The notes under the pieces are model-generated. The model made no database searches. It was not told the DNA's origin and worked only from the letters and a program-made list of their open reading frames with translations. From Aphis gossypii (taxonomy: Eukaryota; Arthropoda; Insecta; Hemiptera; Aphididae): a stretch of 64,000 bases of DNA. Location of the stretch: assembly GCF_020184175.1 (NCBI RefSeq), contig NC_065532.1, positions 9,238,001 through 9,302,000 of the forward strand, written 5' to 3'. Position numbers and translations under genes: made by a program. This document shows positions 12,185 through 24,295 of this stretch, in pieces. Each line of letters begins with the position of its first letter. The first letter of the stretch is position 1.

Positions 12185-14716
12185 ATGGCCACTTCTGATC
12201 TAGAATATTTACTATTGCAAGGGCAAAAACTTTGCAAGGATACTGATACATTTAAGCCAGTATCAAAAATACATAAATCATTACGTCAGTTATGCCGGAA
12301 TGCTGATCATGCCCCAAAACAATCAAGTAGAGGAAATGATGAACAATGTGCAAAAGAATTTCTAGCAAACCGTGGTCTAGATCTTTCTGGCTACTCTAAT
12401 GTTCTTAAAAAATTATGTACATACCGTGACAATGTTATCACACCATGTGATTCTAAACCAGTGATGGACTATTCCAGTAGTGTAGAATCCTTGATGGGAA
12501 GACACATTGAAGACTACATCAATAATTTAGAAGCGAATGATAACAAAGATGCTGATGATTATTTACAAGATCTTCCAATGAGCTGGAAGAACATTAAAAA
12601 AGGTATTGTTTACAACGAATTTGCCTCGGATTCATATGATGTATCATTTTGTCTTCAGAACTTATTAACTACCAAAAATACATATTTTACATTTGATCCT
12701 AGTCTCAATAATCCCAATGAGTCAGCTTGTAATTTTCCTTTTATCAATGATGTCCAAAACTACATTAAGGCAAAAGAATGTAATGAAACAAACAAAGAAT
12801 TAATTGAATATTTCTTAGAAACTATACATAAGAGTAATACCTATAATGCAACAGTAGCTCATATTTGGAATGTAGTTAAGTACATGTACAATATAATTCC
12901 ACAAAAATCGCCATATGGATCATTTAATGAACGTTTTTCGGAAGAAAATCAAACAAGACTTGTCAAAAATGCTAAGAGCTATCTAGAGGATAAATACCAA
13001 GCTTTTCTCATAAAAGAGACTAGACATTTAAATATTGCAAATGATGATAATTACATGGCGGCTGTTGTAAGTTCTTATGTATTTATGAACACTGGTAGAC
13101 CAGCAACACAACAAAATGATTTTCACGTTGATGAACAATCAATTTGGCCATTGCTTTACTATAGTTTAAGATGCGGAAGAATGGATGTTGCTAATTATTT
13201 CATTAAGAAATCTGGTTTAGCATTTGATGATCTATTAAATGTATTTATTCACTTAAAAGAAGCAAATTTTACAGAACGTATTGCTTCCAATATTGGTATT
13301 ACTTTGAACAAATATTACAGAACTCTTCCAGCGTATGATAATGCATTCAGGAAAACCATATTCTCTTTGTTGGGTATGGTGGAAGCCAACATAGAGAAAA
13401 AAGCTGTGTCTAAGACAATTGAAGACAAACTGTGGATGTTGTTAGTTGAACATTTTGCGAGCAAGTACATGGAAGATTCAAATGGATTAGATTACTGTTC
13501 GTTACAAAGATATATCTTAGACAACGGTAAACCTTATAAAGAACAGCCTCATGTGTACTTTGAGTTATTATTTTTAATTGGGCAGTTTGAAAGCGCAATA
13601 GACTTCTTATACCGTAGTGTCGAGTTTTCCAACCACGCAGTGCATATAGCTATTGCATTAAACGAAAAGAATTTATTAGCCACTCCTGAATATTTACAAG
13701 CTCCATTTTTATCTAATGAGAATGTTGATGTTAAATTTGTGCGCCTGAATTATACAAGATTGATTTTATTATTTTGCAATGAGCTTAAATCGAACAATCC
13801 TCATTATGCTACATATTATTATTATTTCTTAAGAAATGTAAAAAGTCCAACTCTAACAGAAAATTTGTTTCACAAGTGCGTTGCAGATCTTGCAACATCT
13901 TTTGATGGGAACATGTGTGATTGGATGTTTGGATGTTTAGATGATAATATGAAAGAAAACAGCATTTTACACAGTATCTTTGATATTGACACTATTAAAG
14001 CTATAATTGATAAAACATTAGAATTGACTTTGGAGAAAAATAAACCCGAAGTTGCTTTTAAACTTTACAGCTTGGCATCAGATAAGGCTGCATATGGTGT
14101 TATGAATAATATACTGAGTTTTGCTATTTACAATTATTATGATGTTTTTGGTCGTGCTATGACTGAAGATAAGTGTATTGTCAATAAAAACTTTTATGAC
14201 CGCATTTACTCTTATTTGAAAGAGTTGAACAATAAACAATTATGTACACAAGAACCAATTGGTCCCATATTAACATTTAATGTCTTACGTAACATGTACT
14301 TATTTTTCTATTATTCTTCTCAACATAAATTTCTCACAGCCATTGAAAAAGCCAATGAAACAGGTCTAGTACCATTAAGCAGCGAAGATGCAAAACAATG
14401 TTTAAATAATTGTACCAAGCATGGTGAAATTATACAAAGAAACATAAATAATTTTATTAAGTCATTAGTTAGTGTATTATGTAAAGAACATTCTAAAATT
14501 TTAAAACATCAAAATACCTCTATGGAAGAAGATTCATTAATTGAAGAAGAAAATAGTGATGTTTTTGATCAAACCAGAGAAATTGGATGGACAAAACGGA
14601 AACTTCAGAAAACCATTAGAGTTATATATTTATTCACTGCAAAGTTACCTGTACATATTGCTCTTGATGCAGTTGAATACATTTCAAACAATGCATCAAG
14701 CATGCAACTAGACTGA
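12185..14716 (+). CDS. Nup93: Nuclear pore complex protein Nup93
   Basis: Nup93 is a scaffold nucleoporin of the inner ring (Nic96 family) that links Nup205/188, Nup155 and the Nup62 complex. The single exon encodes 843 residues, close to the 819 of human NUP93. An N-terminal coiled-coil region is followed by RGLDLSGY (about 65-72), then the long alpha-solenoid with the landmarks IWPLLYYSLRCG (about 319-330), VYFELLFLIGQFESAIDFLYR (about 459-479, family core) and HAVHIAIALNEKNLL. The ATG follows a splice acceptor by about ten bases and no upstream in-frame alternative exists. It is the only intron-free coding region among the eight genes here, which suggests intron loss or an old retrocopy that replaced the parent. 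The next gene-like sequence is the transposon at 15162. Confidence 0.95.
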   Translation: MATSDLEYLLLQGQKLCKDTDTFKPVSKIHKSLRQLCRNADHAPKQSSRGNDEQCAKEFLANRGLDLSGYSNVLKKLCTYRDNVITPCDSKPVMDYSSSVESLMGRHIEDYINNLEANDNKDADDYLQDLPMSWKNIKKGIVYNEFASDSYDVSFCLQNLLTTKNTYFTFDPSLNNPNESACNFPFINDVQNYIKAKECNETNKELIEYFLETIHKSNTYNATVAHIWNVVKYMYNIIPQKSPYGSFNERFSEENQTRLVKNAKSYLEDKYQAFLIKETRHLNIANDDNYMAAVVSSYVFMNTGRPATQQNDFHVDEQSIWPLLYYSLRCGRMDVANYFIKKSGLAFDDLLNVFIHLKEANFTERIASNIGITLNKYYRTLPAYDNAFRKTIFSLLGMVEANIEKKAVSKTIEDKLWMLLVEHFASKYMEDSNGLDYCSLQRYILDNGKPYKEQPHVYFELLFLIGQFESAIDFLYRSVEFSNHAVHIAIALNEKNLLATPEYLQAPFLSNENVDVKFVRLNYTRLILLFCNELKSNNPHYATYYYYFLRNVKSPTLTENLFHKCVADLATSFDGNMCDWMFGCLDDNMKENSILHSIFDIDTIKAIIDKTLELTLEKNKPEVAFKLYSLASDKAAYGVMNNILSFAIYNYYDVFGRAMTEDKCIVNKNFYDRIYSYLKELNNKQLCTQEPIGPILTFNVLRNMYLFFYYSSQHKFLTAIEKANETGLVPLSSEDAKQCLNNCTKHGEIIQRNINNFIKSLVSVLCKEHSKILKHQNTSMEEDSLIEEENSDVFDQTREIGWTKRKLQKTIRVIYLFTAKLPVHIALDAVEYISNNASSMQLD

Positions 14717-15161
14717 GAATTATAAAAAAATGTACATAGGAGATAAAATATACATTTTATTTATATTTATATACTTGATAAAAAAATTTTTTAACAATAT
14801 ATGAACGAACCAAAATATTTTTCATTCAGTCAAAGTCTTTAATGTATACATATTCATTATTTAATAAGGATAAAAATTGTATAATTATGGTTTATTTCTG
14901 AATTTCTTATATAGTTGTCTGTTGATAATCTCCATTTAATATTTTTTTGCAACTGCATTAAAAAAAATAACTATTATTATTTTTAATTATTATAGTGAAC
15001 AATTTTGTTTTAATTTTGATAATAATATAAGGCATTTTAAAGATTGTATGTGTGTATTCTGTAAAGATTTTCTTTTAAAAATGAATATATTCAAAAATAT
15101 TAGAACAAATACATTTTTTAGCTATTTAGTTTATTACAACTTAAAGTACTTACCTTATAAT
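14717..15161. other. Nup93 3' UTR and AT-rich spacer
   Basis: No further gene is seen. There is no poly-A tract after the Nup93 stop that would mark a recent retrocopy. Confidence 0.5.
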
Positions 15162-16659
15162 TAGGGAACGGATTTATATGTAATAAAAATACAAAAATAT
15201 TTACATAAATATAGAAGTATAATTTACACCCGCTTAGAAATATATGTTACACAAATTTGGGCAACAAAAAATTGTATGCATTGATGGAACTCACAGACTT
15301 AATGGTTATGATTTTGAATTAGTAACATTAATGGTTATTGATAATTTTGGCTCAGGTTTTCCGTGTTGCTTCATGTTTACAAATTTGAAAGATACCTATA
15401 CTGTAATGTTCTCAGCTATTAAAGATGTTATAGGTATAATACAACCGCAAACATTCATGTCTGATATTGTTGAAACATTTTACTTGGCATGGGAAAATAT
15501 CATGGGGCCAGTCCCTCATCGCCTTTTATGTTCATGGCATATTGATAAGGCTTGGCGACAAAATTTAACTAAGATTAATGGTTGTCAACGTAAAGAAAAG
15601 CAATCTACAGTATACAAGTCTTTAAAGGTTCTTCAAACAATGTCTTCTGAAACAAAATTTAATCAGAGTTTAAAGGAATTTAGTAGTGTAATGAAAAATG
15701 ACCCCAATACTAAGGAATTTGGACTATACTTTGACAGAACATAATATGGAAATAGAACTTCTTCATGGGTTTAATATTATAGAAATGGCTTAGGAATCAA
15801 CTGCAATATGCATTTAGAATCTATGCATATGTCAATAAAATATCATTATTTAAATGGGTGTAAAATTGGACGCTTAGATAAAAGTATATTAATAATACAA
15901 CAGTATACTAGGGGTAAAAAGTTAAAAGGATGGTGAAATTAACTAAGGGTAAATCAACCATTAGAATCCAAAAGATTAAAAAAAGAAAAATCTAAAGCAT
16001 TTGAATGAATCTTAAAATTAACTTTGACAATAATACCTGGAATGTGGAGAGTGAAAATGTACCAAATCAATACATTGTATACTTTATACATTGCAAAACA
16101 AATGAATAATGAAATATGTTGTACCATGGTGTACACGCTCTGCATGTAAAATATGTATTCATACATTTGAATGTTCATTTTTAAATTATTCAATCAAGTC
16201 TATAATTTGTAAATATATCTACTTTATTGCCTTAAATATAATTGAATCATAAAATAAATTACTTGAAGATCTTACAAGTAATTTGTTTACCACACATCCT
16301 ACACAAGAAACAGATGCAGATGTCACAGTGACTTCAACCAAAACAAACAAACAATCTGAAACAGAAGAGTTAGAAGTTCACATGAAAACTTTGGGTAATC
16401 CTAAAAAATATGAAAATATATGTGCTAAATTTAAAGAAAAAGCCACAAGTATTATAAATAAAATTACCTTTATTCAAAATCCAGAATATCTTAAGATGAC
16501 CATGCAATAGTTAGAAGCCCTTGATGCTAATATGCAAAAAAATGCATTTTTTATTTTTGTATTTAAACTCATCAATGTATAGAACAGATTTCTAGCTTGG
16601 TCTGCTATAAATTGAGAGCATACAGAAAAATATACAACCCCTACAACTTCCGAGCCCTA
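15162..16659 (+). mobile_element. Decayed Mutator-like (MULE) transposon, about 1.5 kb
   Basis: The left end is TAGGGAACGGATTTATATG; the right end inverts to TAGGGCTCGGAAGTTG. The flanks CTTATAAT (15154-15161) and ATAATAAT (16660-16667) agree at 6 of 8 positions, so the duplication is only suggestive. The ends resemble those of the 767-bp element at 5849 (TAGGGNNCGGATTT). The transposase relic at 15244-16510 fills most of the element. Confidence 0.55.
15244..16510 (+). pseudogene. MULE transposase pseudogene (DDE core plus SWIM-like finger)
   Basis: The frame from 15244 reads IDGTHRLNGYDFELVTLMVI, the first catalytic Asp region of MULE transposases, and later LLCSWHIDKAWR, the C/H motif before the last catalytic residue. 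Two in-frame stops then follow, at 15742 (TAA, after FDRT) and at about 15770 (TAA, after SSWV). The same frame continues with GINCNMHLESMH up to about 15936. Farther on, about 16100-16232 gives ICIHTFECSFLNYSI and IICKYIYF, a degraded SWIM-type zinc finger in which a Cys and a His have been replaced. An open tail of 75 codons (16283-16510) probably encodes the protein's C-terminus. No functional transposase can be made. Confidence 0.8.
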
Positions 16660-16691
16660 ATAATAATATATATATTATTATGTGTTTAATG

Positions 16692-16734
16692 CATAGACCT
16701 TTTACTCAGACTTTACTTGAGTAAAAGGTCTATA
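16692..16734. mobile_element. 43-bp palindromic insertion with 8-bp duplication
   Basis: ATAGACCTTTTACTCA (16693-16708) and TGAGTAAAAGGTCTAT (16718-16733) are perfect 16-base inverted arms around a 9-base loop. The element is flanked by GTTTAATG at 16684-16691 and again at 16735-16742. A perfect 8-bp duplication points to insertion by a hAT- or Mutator-type transposase. The same length and layout recur at 43000-43042. Confidence 0.75.
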
Positions 16735-16742
16735 GTTTAATG

Positions 16743-17774
16743 TATAATATCATCAACATTTAAAATAATTAAACACACCTTAGGCCTTCACCATTTTCCT
16801 TTGAACATTAATCTAACAGAACTTAAACATCCTGCAGTCAGGTATTTTTTAGCACCGTTTGCAATCTACACTCCTTAGGAATAATATTTTAAAAATATTC
16901 ATTTTTTATTTTTATTGAGACTATAGATATAGTACATACCCAATAGTCATTAGACATTTCCCATAAACAGGCTCAAACCATGGACCACCATATTAATTAT
17001 TACTATTACGAGAACTTAATATCATTTATTATTTATCTACTTGATAAGATAAAAACAGAATTAAATGAATTATATAATATACATGAAATTCACCTTTTTC
17101 TTACTCCCTTGCCATCAATAAATTCAGCTGTAACAAAGTAATCATACATCATGTAGAGAGAATTATGTAGAAATGAACAATAAGGCATAGACTTTATGAA
17201 ATAAAAAATCATTCATGATTTTTACCAATTAAAGGTTAAATTAATGATAGATTAAACGATTTAAACATACACACCATCTAAATTATATCTATAAACAAAT
17301 AATAAAATGATTATTGAAGTTGTTAACAGTTGTAATATTAAGGTTCTTAACCCCTTCATAAAACATTTCGATTTTAAAAATAAAATGAATAAAATCTTAA
17401 TTCAAATTTAAAACATCCTCCGTGTTTCTTAATAATTTATTATAATTTCATTATATACTACATAATAAAATATTAAGTCCTTTTCAAACTACATTTTTTT
17501 AATTAACATAATTCTTAACTAAAATTACTCAACCTAGAAAAATATTATTTTTATATAAATTTGCAGGAGTATATAATAAAAATTACCTTTGCATAAAAAA
17601 AATTTAATTTAAAACACAAGTATAATATTTAACATTAAAAATACACAGTATAGAAAATATATAAGTGTGTTAGTTATAATATTACAAGACTTAAAATGTA
17701 TCTTTACTTATCACTTCATTTGAGGTGAATTTGTTTTTCATATTTAACATATTGTTAGTAAATATTATTTTTTT
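16743..17774. other. Intergenic, no gene seen
   Basis: AT-rich spacer between the MULE relic and the borealin 3' end. I saw no coding pattern on either strand. Confidence 0.6.
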
Positions 17775-17780
17775 TTTATT
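17775..17780 (-). terminator. Candidate poly(A) signal of borealin
   Basis: AATAAA on the minus strand about 155 bases after the borealin stop codon. It is the first good signal downstream; usage was not demonstrated. Confidence 0.45.
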
Positions 17781-17935
17781 TGGATAGAACAAATTAATAC
17801 ATTTATAATTAAACTTATATTAATATTGAAAACATTAATTAATATTAAAAAAATGTAATTATAGCAGTAATAACTACATTGTATGGTTTCATCTTCTGTA
17901 ATTTCTTCAGTAGAATATACATTCTTACCATGTAC

Positions 17936-20552
17936 TCACAAACCTCTTCTATTCATTTTCAAAAGCCCTTCAATGTTTCCCTTGAGAAGAAGTAATTCAT
18001 TTTTAGTTTGTTCATCAAATGATATATCCATAGTAGCACCAGCTCTAGGTAATATTGATAGAATCTAAAAAAAATAACAAAATTGTGTAAAATTTCTAGG
18101 CCAGATATGTTGAGTTTTAAATTGTAATTACATTTCCATTGGCTAACGGTACACTAACTGTGGCCATATCATCCCTAGAAACAGATGAAACCATGAGTGG
18201 ACTTCCAGTCATTGAAAGTGCAACCTCTCCTTGGTTTGGACGCCGCATCATTGATATTGGTTCATGCATATTAACTTTTGGTGTAACTGTCGCTGAAGCA
18301 GGTACAGGTAGTCGATTAATTGGAGTCTGAAATATATATATATATTTTTTTAATAAAATTTAATTAAGTACATATTTTTTAAAGAAAAATACTAAGAAAT
18401 CTGTCTAATAAGCATCTGCTATCTAAAATTTAAAAATTGCACCAATAGTCAATCGAATCAATATGCTAAAATAGGCTAATAAATTATACTATACTTTTTG
18501 TAAATATGTTTAATTAAAATCTAGTTATTATTAGTTATTATGAAACATTTAATTACTTAAAGTTCTGAGCTTAATCCAAGTATTAGCCCAATAATATTTT
18601 ATTTTAAGATTTAAGAGGCCATCCTACCTGTATGTATAGTCTCTAATATATTAAGCTTTACGCTCAGAAGTTCCAATTTTGTGTTGTAAGCTTTAAATTA
18701 GAATATATTGATCTATTATGAAACTTAAGAACTTAAACATTATCTGTGTTCTTTAATTTTTAAGCAAGTTATAAGAATTTTTAAATATTAATATTTTACA
18801 TGGGTACCTATTACCTATTCATAATTTCAATACATAAAAATTAAATTTAAAAAACCACAGATTATGTTCAAAGCTTTAAGTTTCATAATAGTTTAAGTCC
18901 CTAATATTAAAACTAACAACAAACAATTGGAACTGCTAAACATATATTTTAGTGTTGAGTTAGTAAAACAAATAACAATTGTTAAAATTGTCATCCCACG
19001 TACAAATAGGGTATTAAGAAAAATATATTGTTAACAACATTATTTTCTAAAATGTAAATATTTAATTGTGTCTTGAAGTAAAACACGATTAAAATTAAAA
19101 TAGTTATACATTATGTAGGTAAAAGGATAAATCAATTTTATCTATTTACAATTATGTTATCATACAAAAAAACAAGGTAATTTCTTATACCAATGTTAAA
19201 AACTTATACAAGACTGCCAAGAGTATTATACATTTTATGATTCATTAAGACAACTAATACAAATAAGTATTTATCTAAATAAATTCTTTATATATTATAA
19301 TTACTTTAAATCTAGAGTCTGATTCAGTTAATACTGGCTTATCAGCAGCATGACGCGTTGCACTACGGTGTTTTGTTACTGTGGCAGAACCATTGGTCTT
19401 AGATGTTGAACTAGACACTAAAAAAATAAAATTTATAATTAGATCCTTTAGTTTAAACCAAATGTTTGAAACTTATCTGCATGTAATACAAATATTATAA
19501 CTACTTTAACTTTTTTTAAGCACTCAAACTAACTACTTAGTATTAAGTAATTAAATTGTAATTAACTGGAAGGTTCCGTGACCATGAGTAATAGTTTCTA
19601 TGCTCCATGATATATTATATTAATTGTACCTACAATCATAGGCGGAGCAACAGATGTACAGAGTATGTAATAGCACTCCATACATAAAAAAAAATTCTTT
19701 GCTTATAACGTTTTAAATTCTGAGTAGAGTAAGTCATTGAGTATAATATATGATACAAGTAAACTGACAATTTTTAGTTTTTTTAATAATTGTATATTGT
19801 GACTTATGATACTAAATTCTATACATAGTATAGTAAAACACTATAATATTTTACAATGCTCAAATCAATGACTATAGAACCAAAATATATGAAAACCATT
19901 TTGTAATTAATTCATTTGAAAATGAATAATTGAAAACAAATGCTAAAATATTTACAGTTTTAAATAAGAACTTACTACTTTTTTGTCTAGTGGTCCTATT
20001 TACTGTAGCTGCTTTGGTAACTGGTCTTGAAGGACGTTCCACTTTTGTTTTAGTTCCACTATTGGATTTTATTGGATGTTGCTTAAAAATCTGTAATAAA
20101 ATAAAATATGATTAACATCTTCTGTACAATATGATATGATAGTATAATATTATAATATTATATGGTTTAAATTTAATAGGTATCTAAGTTTAATATGTTC
20201 TATAATAAAATAGATTTAACGGATGTTATAAAACTTACAGTGTCATAAAGATTATTATTTAGTAAGTCACCCAAATTCATTTTTGTCATTAAAAATGAAT
20301 TTTCAATTAAATTTCTTTGGTTATCAAAAATGTCTGAAAAATAATCTTCAATATTTTGTTCTGAAAAACAAAAAACAAACATAAGTTAAACACACAGGTT
20401 TGATTACAAACACAATTTATATTACTTTCACAATCAAATTCACTCAAAATTTCTTTCATATTTTTCGATTGGTTGGCCATCGTTGCATTCACAGCAGTCA
20501 TGTTCATGTCTGCAGATGAACGCTTGACGGTTCTTCTCTTAGTACGTGGCAT
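17936..20552 (-). CDS. borr: Borealin (chromosomal passenger complex subunit)
   Basis: Borealin joins INCENP and survivin in the chromosomal passenger complex that targets Aurora B to centromeres. Six exons on the minus strand join in phase: 20426-20552, 20239-20360, 19976-20090, 19305-19417, 18132-18326 and 17936-18064. They encode 266 residues (human 280). The start reads MPRTKRRTVKR, a basic head like that of borealins. The helical INCENP/survivin-binding part is followed by a basic, Ser/Thr-rich linker. The C-terminal dimerisation domain has MRRPNQGEVALSMTGSPL and VPLANGN, matching the family's RRPxxGE..SMSGSPL pattern, then a final helix with NELLLLKGNIEGLL. Overall identity to vertebrates is low, so the call rests mainly on the C-terminal domain and gene architecture. 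The TGA stop overlaps a donor-like GTGAGT. Confidence 0.83.
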
Positions 20553-23500
20553 TTTAGATCAATGACCGGTAAAGTTAATAAATGTTATTTTGTGAGTGAA
20601 CTGTAGTAAGACTTGATGCGAAAGAAACGATAAAAGAGTTGTTCACGACTATTACTTTATATAAACGCAAAATGTATAGACACTAAAATAGTAAAATGAT
20701 TTCTAACCGAACTCTAGTGTGACAATTGCAATATTAAAACATTTAAAACTAAATAGTAGATTGTAACTTGTCAGCCGTGTTATGTTGATTAAGCTAGACC
20801 TGTAATCTTTGGTAGTCGTATTGTACAAGTCGGACCAGATACTATAAAGGTAGGTAGTCGGCGGATTAAAAAACACAGAACATTACTAACAACTACACAA
20901 CAACACAATCGGACATCACTGTCCACTAAATCAGTAAAAAATAAAAATACTACACGGTACACATGTACAATCGCATTCGACATTCGACAATGGCAAATGG
21001 CATTTTGAATTTTCATAATCACAATTCTGAGCAACGGATCAACGATCTACCGCGCCATCTACCGTCGAAAAGCCACTGAGCAAATGACCGTTATACCAGA
21101 ACCACGGACGTATAATATTATATACGTATATACAAGAGGATCTAATCGACGGGGGATTAAAATGACACAAGAGGATGTAATTGACCAGGGATTAAAATGA
21201 TCACAAAGATTTTGTAAGCTTTAATTTAATTTTGTATTTCTTAATTATTATAATGCGTCATAAAAAATAAAATACTTTGTAAGTTATTATATCGCAGTAA
21301 CTTTATAATACAGTTATGATCTATATAATACATTATTTATTTATTTATTAAAAATACGGGCAAGAGCCACATACAATTCATTTAGGTAAAAATTTTAACA
21401 AGTGGTAATTAATATAATTAATTAATTAATATTAATATAATAACCTAATGTTCAAAATATAAGGTACGCATAAATACCTAACGTACAATAAACCGCACAA
21501 ATAAAGCTTTCAAATTGTTATTTTGTTTATTTTCAATGCTAAAAAATTGAAAGGTAAATGAGATTGTTGTGCTTTTCACTTGTCAATTTGTCATCTAAAA
21601 AACTCATAGCTCATAAGTCTGATCACCATATCATTATGATCTTTAAATTAATTAGGTTGGAAATGCACAATATAAATTTCTATAAAATTAATTTGTAGTA
21701 AGTTATACATTTCTATTGGTTGAGAGTTTTGACTCGTATAATTTGGTAATTTGTATTGATTAGAGGTATTTTATAAAGTAGGTAGGTACCTAAAAGGGAA
21801 AAAAAGTCCACTGTAAAAACGTACCCGTATTAATCTTATAAAAAAAAAACACGAGTATACACTATACATTAATTAGGTATTAATTATAATTTTTTTGAAA
21901 GCAATTATTTAAGTTAAAAGTAAAAAAAAATAATAACGGGTTGTTTTTATCATTTATGCCAAAGCACTCGTCATATGCGAAGGTATACAAAAACTATGTA
22001 GGTTTAGAGACTAAATATCGCACAGGAGAGGATTCAGCCATTTTGTGCTATGTTTTATGCTTAGCTTTTGTCATGTCAACTGTCAAGCAATGAATGGATT
22101 ATCTTAAAACTATTATAGATTCACTATCAGTAAACCGCATATTTCAATTTTTTTATTAATATTTTTTTCCATTTCTGTACAAGTTATAGCCTCCATGTCT
22201 CGTCCATATTCTAAAAACTTCACATAGATATACATAATAAATCATAAACCGTATTTATACGACTGGTAAACTACAGAAGGTACATCTCATTTTGCATACA
22301 TCAACTGACCAAAAAGGAGAAGCAGTAAGTCGGTAAGCATTTTTACATCGTTTTTTAAGCTTTTGATCTTTTAAAATCTCAAATAATTATTATTTAGCTA
22401 TAAACATTTTATCATTTTTATCACGTTTTATTTATCGTCACCGTCATTCCGAGTTCATTAGGTTGGGCAGCGGCATGTGCGTCGGATTGGACAAAATCAT
22501 ATTCGCTGGTTTCGCAACCTAACAGCCAAAAATATTTAATACAATTTAAAAGTTTACATATAAAAGCTATCGCCCGAAAAAGACCCAAGATGGGTACAGT
22601 AATAAGTTATAACTAAGAAAAAGAAACCAATTATTCACCATCAATAGAGGAGAGTGTTAACTGTGTCATGACGTTTTTATTTTTTCGATAAGACCAATAC
22701 CTATATTAAAAGTTATTTAAGTTAGTAAAGTATATACTAAAATCAATGGTAAAACGTAAAAATATCTGATTTTTTAAACTATTATAACTTTTTTTTTATT
22801 CATTATATCAAATAAATAAAAACGCTACTACACACAAAATATTATCCTCTATATTGTATACATATTGAGTGTCTCTACTAGGATTACAGACCAAGTGGTT
22901 CTTACCCGCCCAAAACGGTTTTAAAAAATATAATAGAATAATAAAATTTACGAAAGTGTGGAAAGTACGAAACTCTTAAAAGTTGTAATTCATTATTTAA
23001 TTTGGCAGTTGACTAATATAATTTAACCAATTAACAACATTTAGAAATTACAAATACAAATTACCAATATCTAATAATAGTATCATTATCAAAATAAATA
23101 AGTATAAATTAAAATTGTAATACCTATATGTTATTCCAAATTAAATATAAATAATTTTAATGTAAAAAGTTGTATACTTAGCATAGACATATGCTTATGA
23201 TTTATTATGCATATTGTATTTTATAATTGTAAAATACATTTTAAATATTATAGACATAACATAAATAAAAAAACATTATTTAAATGTTAGCAATGTACAA
23301 AAATAATTATATAAAAGTGGCGATTAAATTCTTCGACCCTGCGTGCTTATGCAATTTTCATATTTTTTTATTTTTGTCGAATTCAATCAATAAGAAATAA
23401 AATAGTTACTATTTGATTCCTCATAAGACAATAAATTAATGATGAAAAATACTTTACTAATTTTTCCTGTTGCTTCATGAAGGCTAATTCAGCTTTAGTA

Positions 23501-24146
23501 GGAAGCACATGGTATTATGGTAATTTTTGGGTACTTTTTCCCCTTCTGATTTTTTATTCGCTTTTTCTTGTGTTTTTTCTTTATTTTTATTTTTATTCTT
23601 TTTTCTGTTTAAATTAAAATAATTTATAATATATATAGAACATATAAGGACTAAGTAAATTAAATAATACAATAATTATATAAATATAATATAATAATAA
23701 TTTATTTATAATATTTTAAGTTATAGGGATTTTTTATAAAATGATTAACCAGGAATAAGCAAATCTTTTTATATCTCATCTCAAAAATAGCTTTTTACCT
23801 AATCCAAATGCAAGCATTGCAATCTGCAAGCATTACCTAGGCCATATTATGTACCTACATCATAAAAAAATCACTAGATAATTGTATACTCTCTCAACGA
23901 GCTTCCCACAAACTATAACTTAGTCTTTTAGTTTAGTTATTTTTGTGTCCAAAGACACTTTTAGTATAAAAAATGCCCCAATCAAACTTATTAACCTCGA
24001 GAGAGAGGTTTTTGGAAATAAATTGAATTTTGGCGAGTCAAAAGTAGAAACTTCTTAATAATTTTTATAATAACTGTGGAAAATAATACAATATAATATG
24101 TTAAAATTTTAATAATATTATTAGAATAATTGTTTCGTTATTTTAG
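20553..24146. other. Intergenic between divergent borealin and V-ATPase a
   Basis: The borealin promoter should lie in roughly 20560-21060, which is less AT-rich than the rest. The remainder is AT-rich with no coding pattern seen. It contains the 35-bp tandem duplication at 21132-21201 and an AT-only run near 21410-21440. Confidence 0.5.
21132..21201. repeat. Two-copy 35-bp tandem repeat
   Basis: Two adjacent copies begin ACAAGAGGAT and end GGGATTAAAATGA plus two bases. They differ at a few inner positions (TCTAATCGACG versus TGTAATTGACC). Confidence 0.85.
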
Positions 24147-24295
24147 TGACCAAAAAGTTGGATCTCCAATATATCTGTTGTTTATTGACTATTGTCGTCT
24201 GGCGACAAGTTTTAAACCGTTAAAAATATCTGCGACGACCGCAGATCTGCTAAGACGTTTATATATCGGAGAACGCTCACCTCCGAACTGTAGCA
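24147..24295 (+). other. Putative 5' UTR of V-ATPase subunit a
   Basis: TTATTTTAG at 24138-24146 is a candidate acceptor that would join an unseen upstream UTR exon to the leader of the V-ATPase gene. There is no in-frame upstream start. Confidence 0.35.

Noticed and set aside
17883..17935. Possible extension of borealin beyond its TGA
   Set aside because: The frame stays open after TGA and a GTGAGT overlaps the stop, but the known family also ends at this helix, so the stop is taken as real.
22455..22530. TTAGGTTG..CAACCTAA inverted pair
   Set aside because: Eight-base arms 50 bases apart with no flanking duplication are not distinguishable from chance here.
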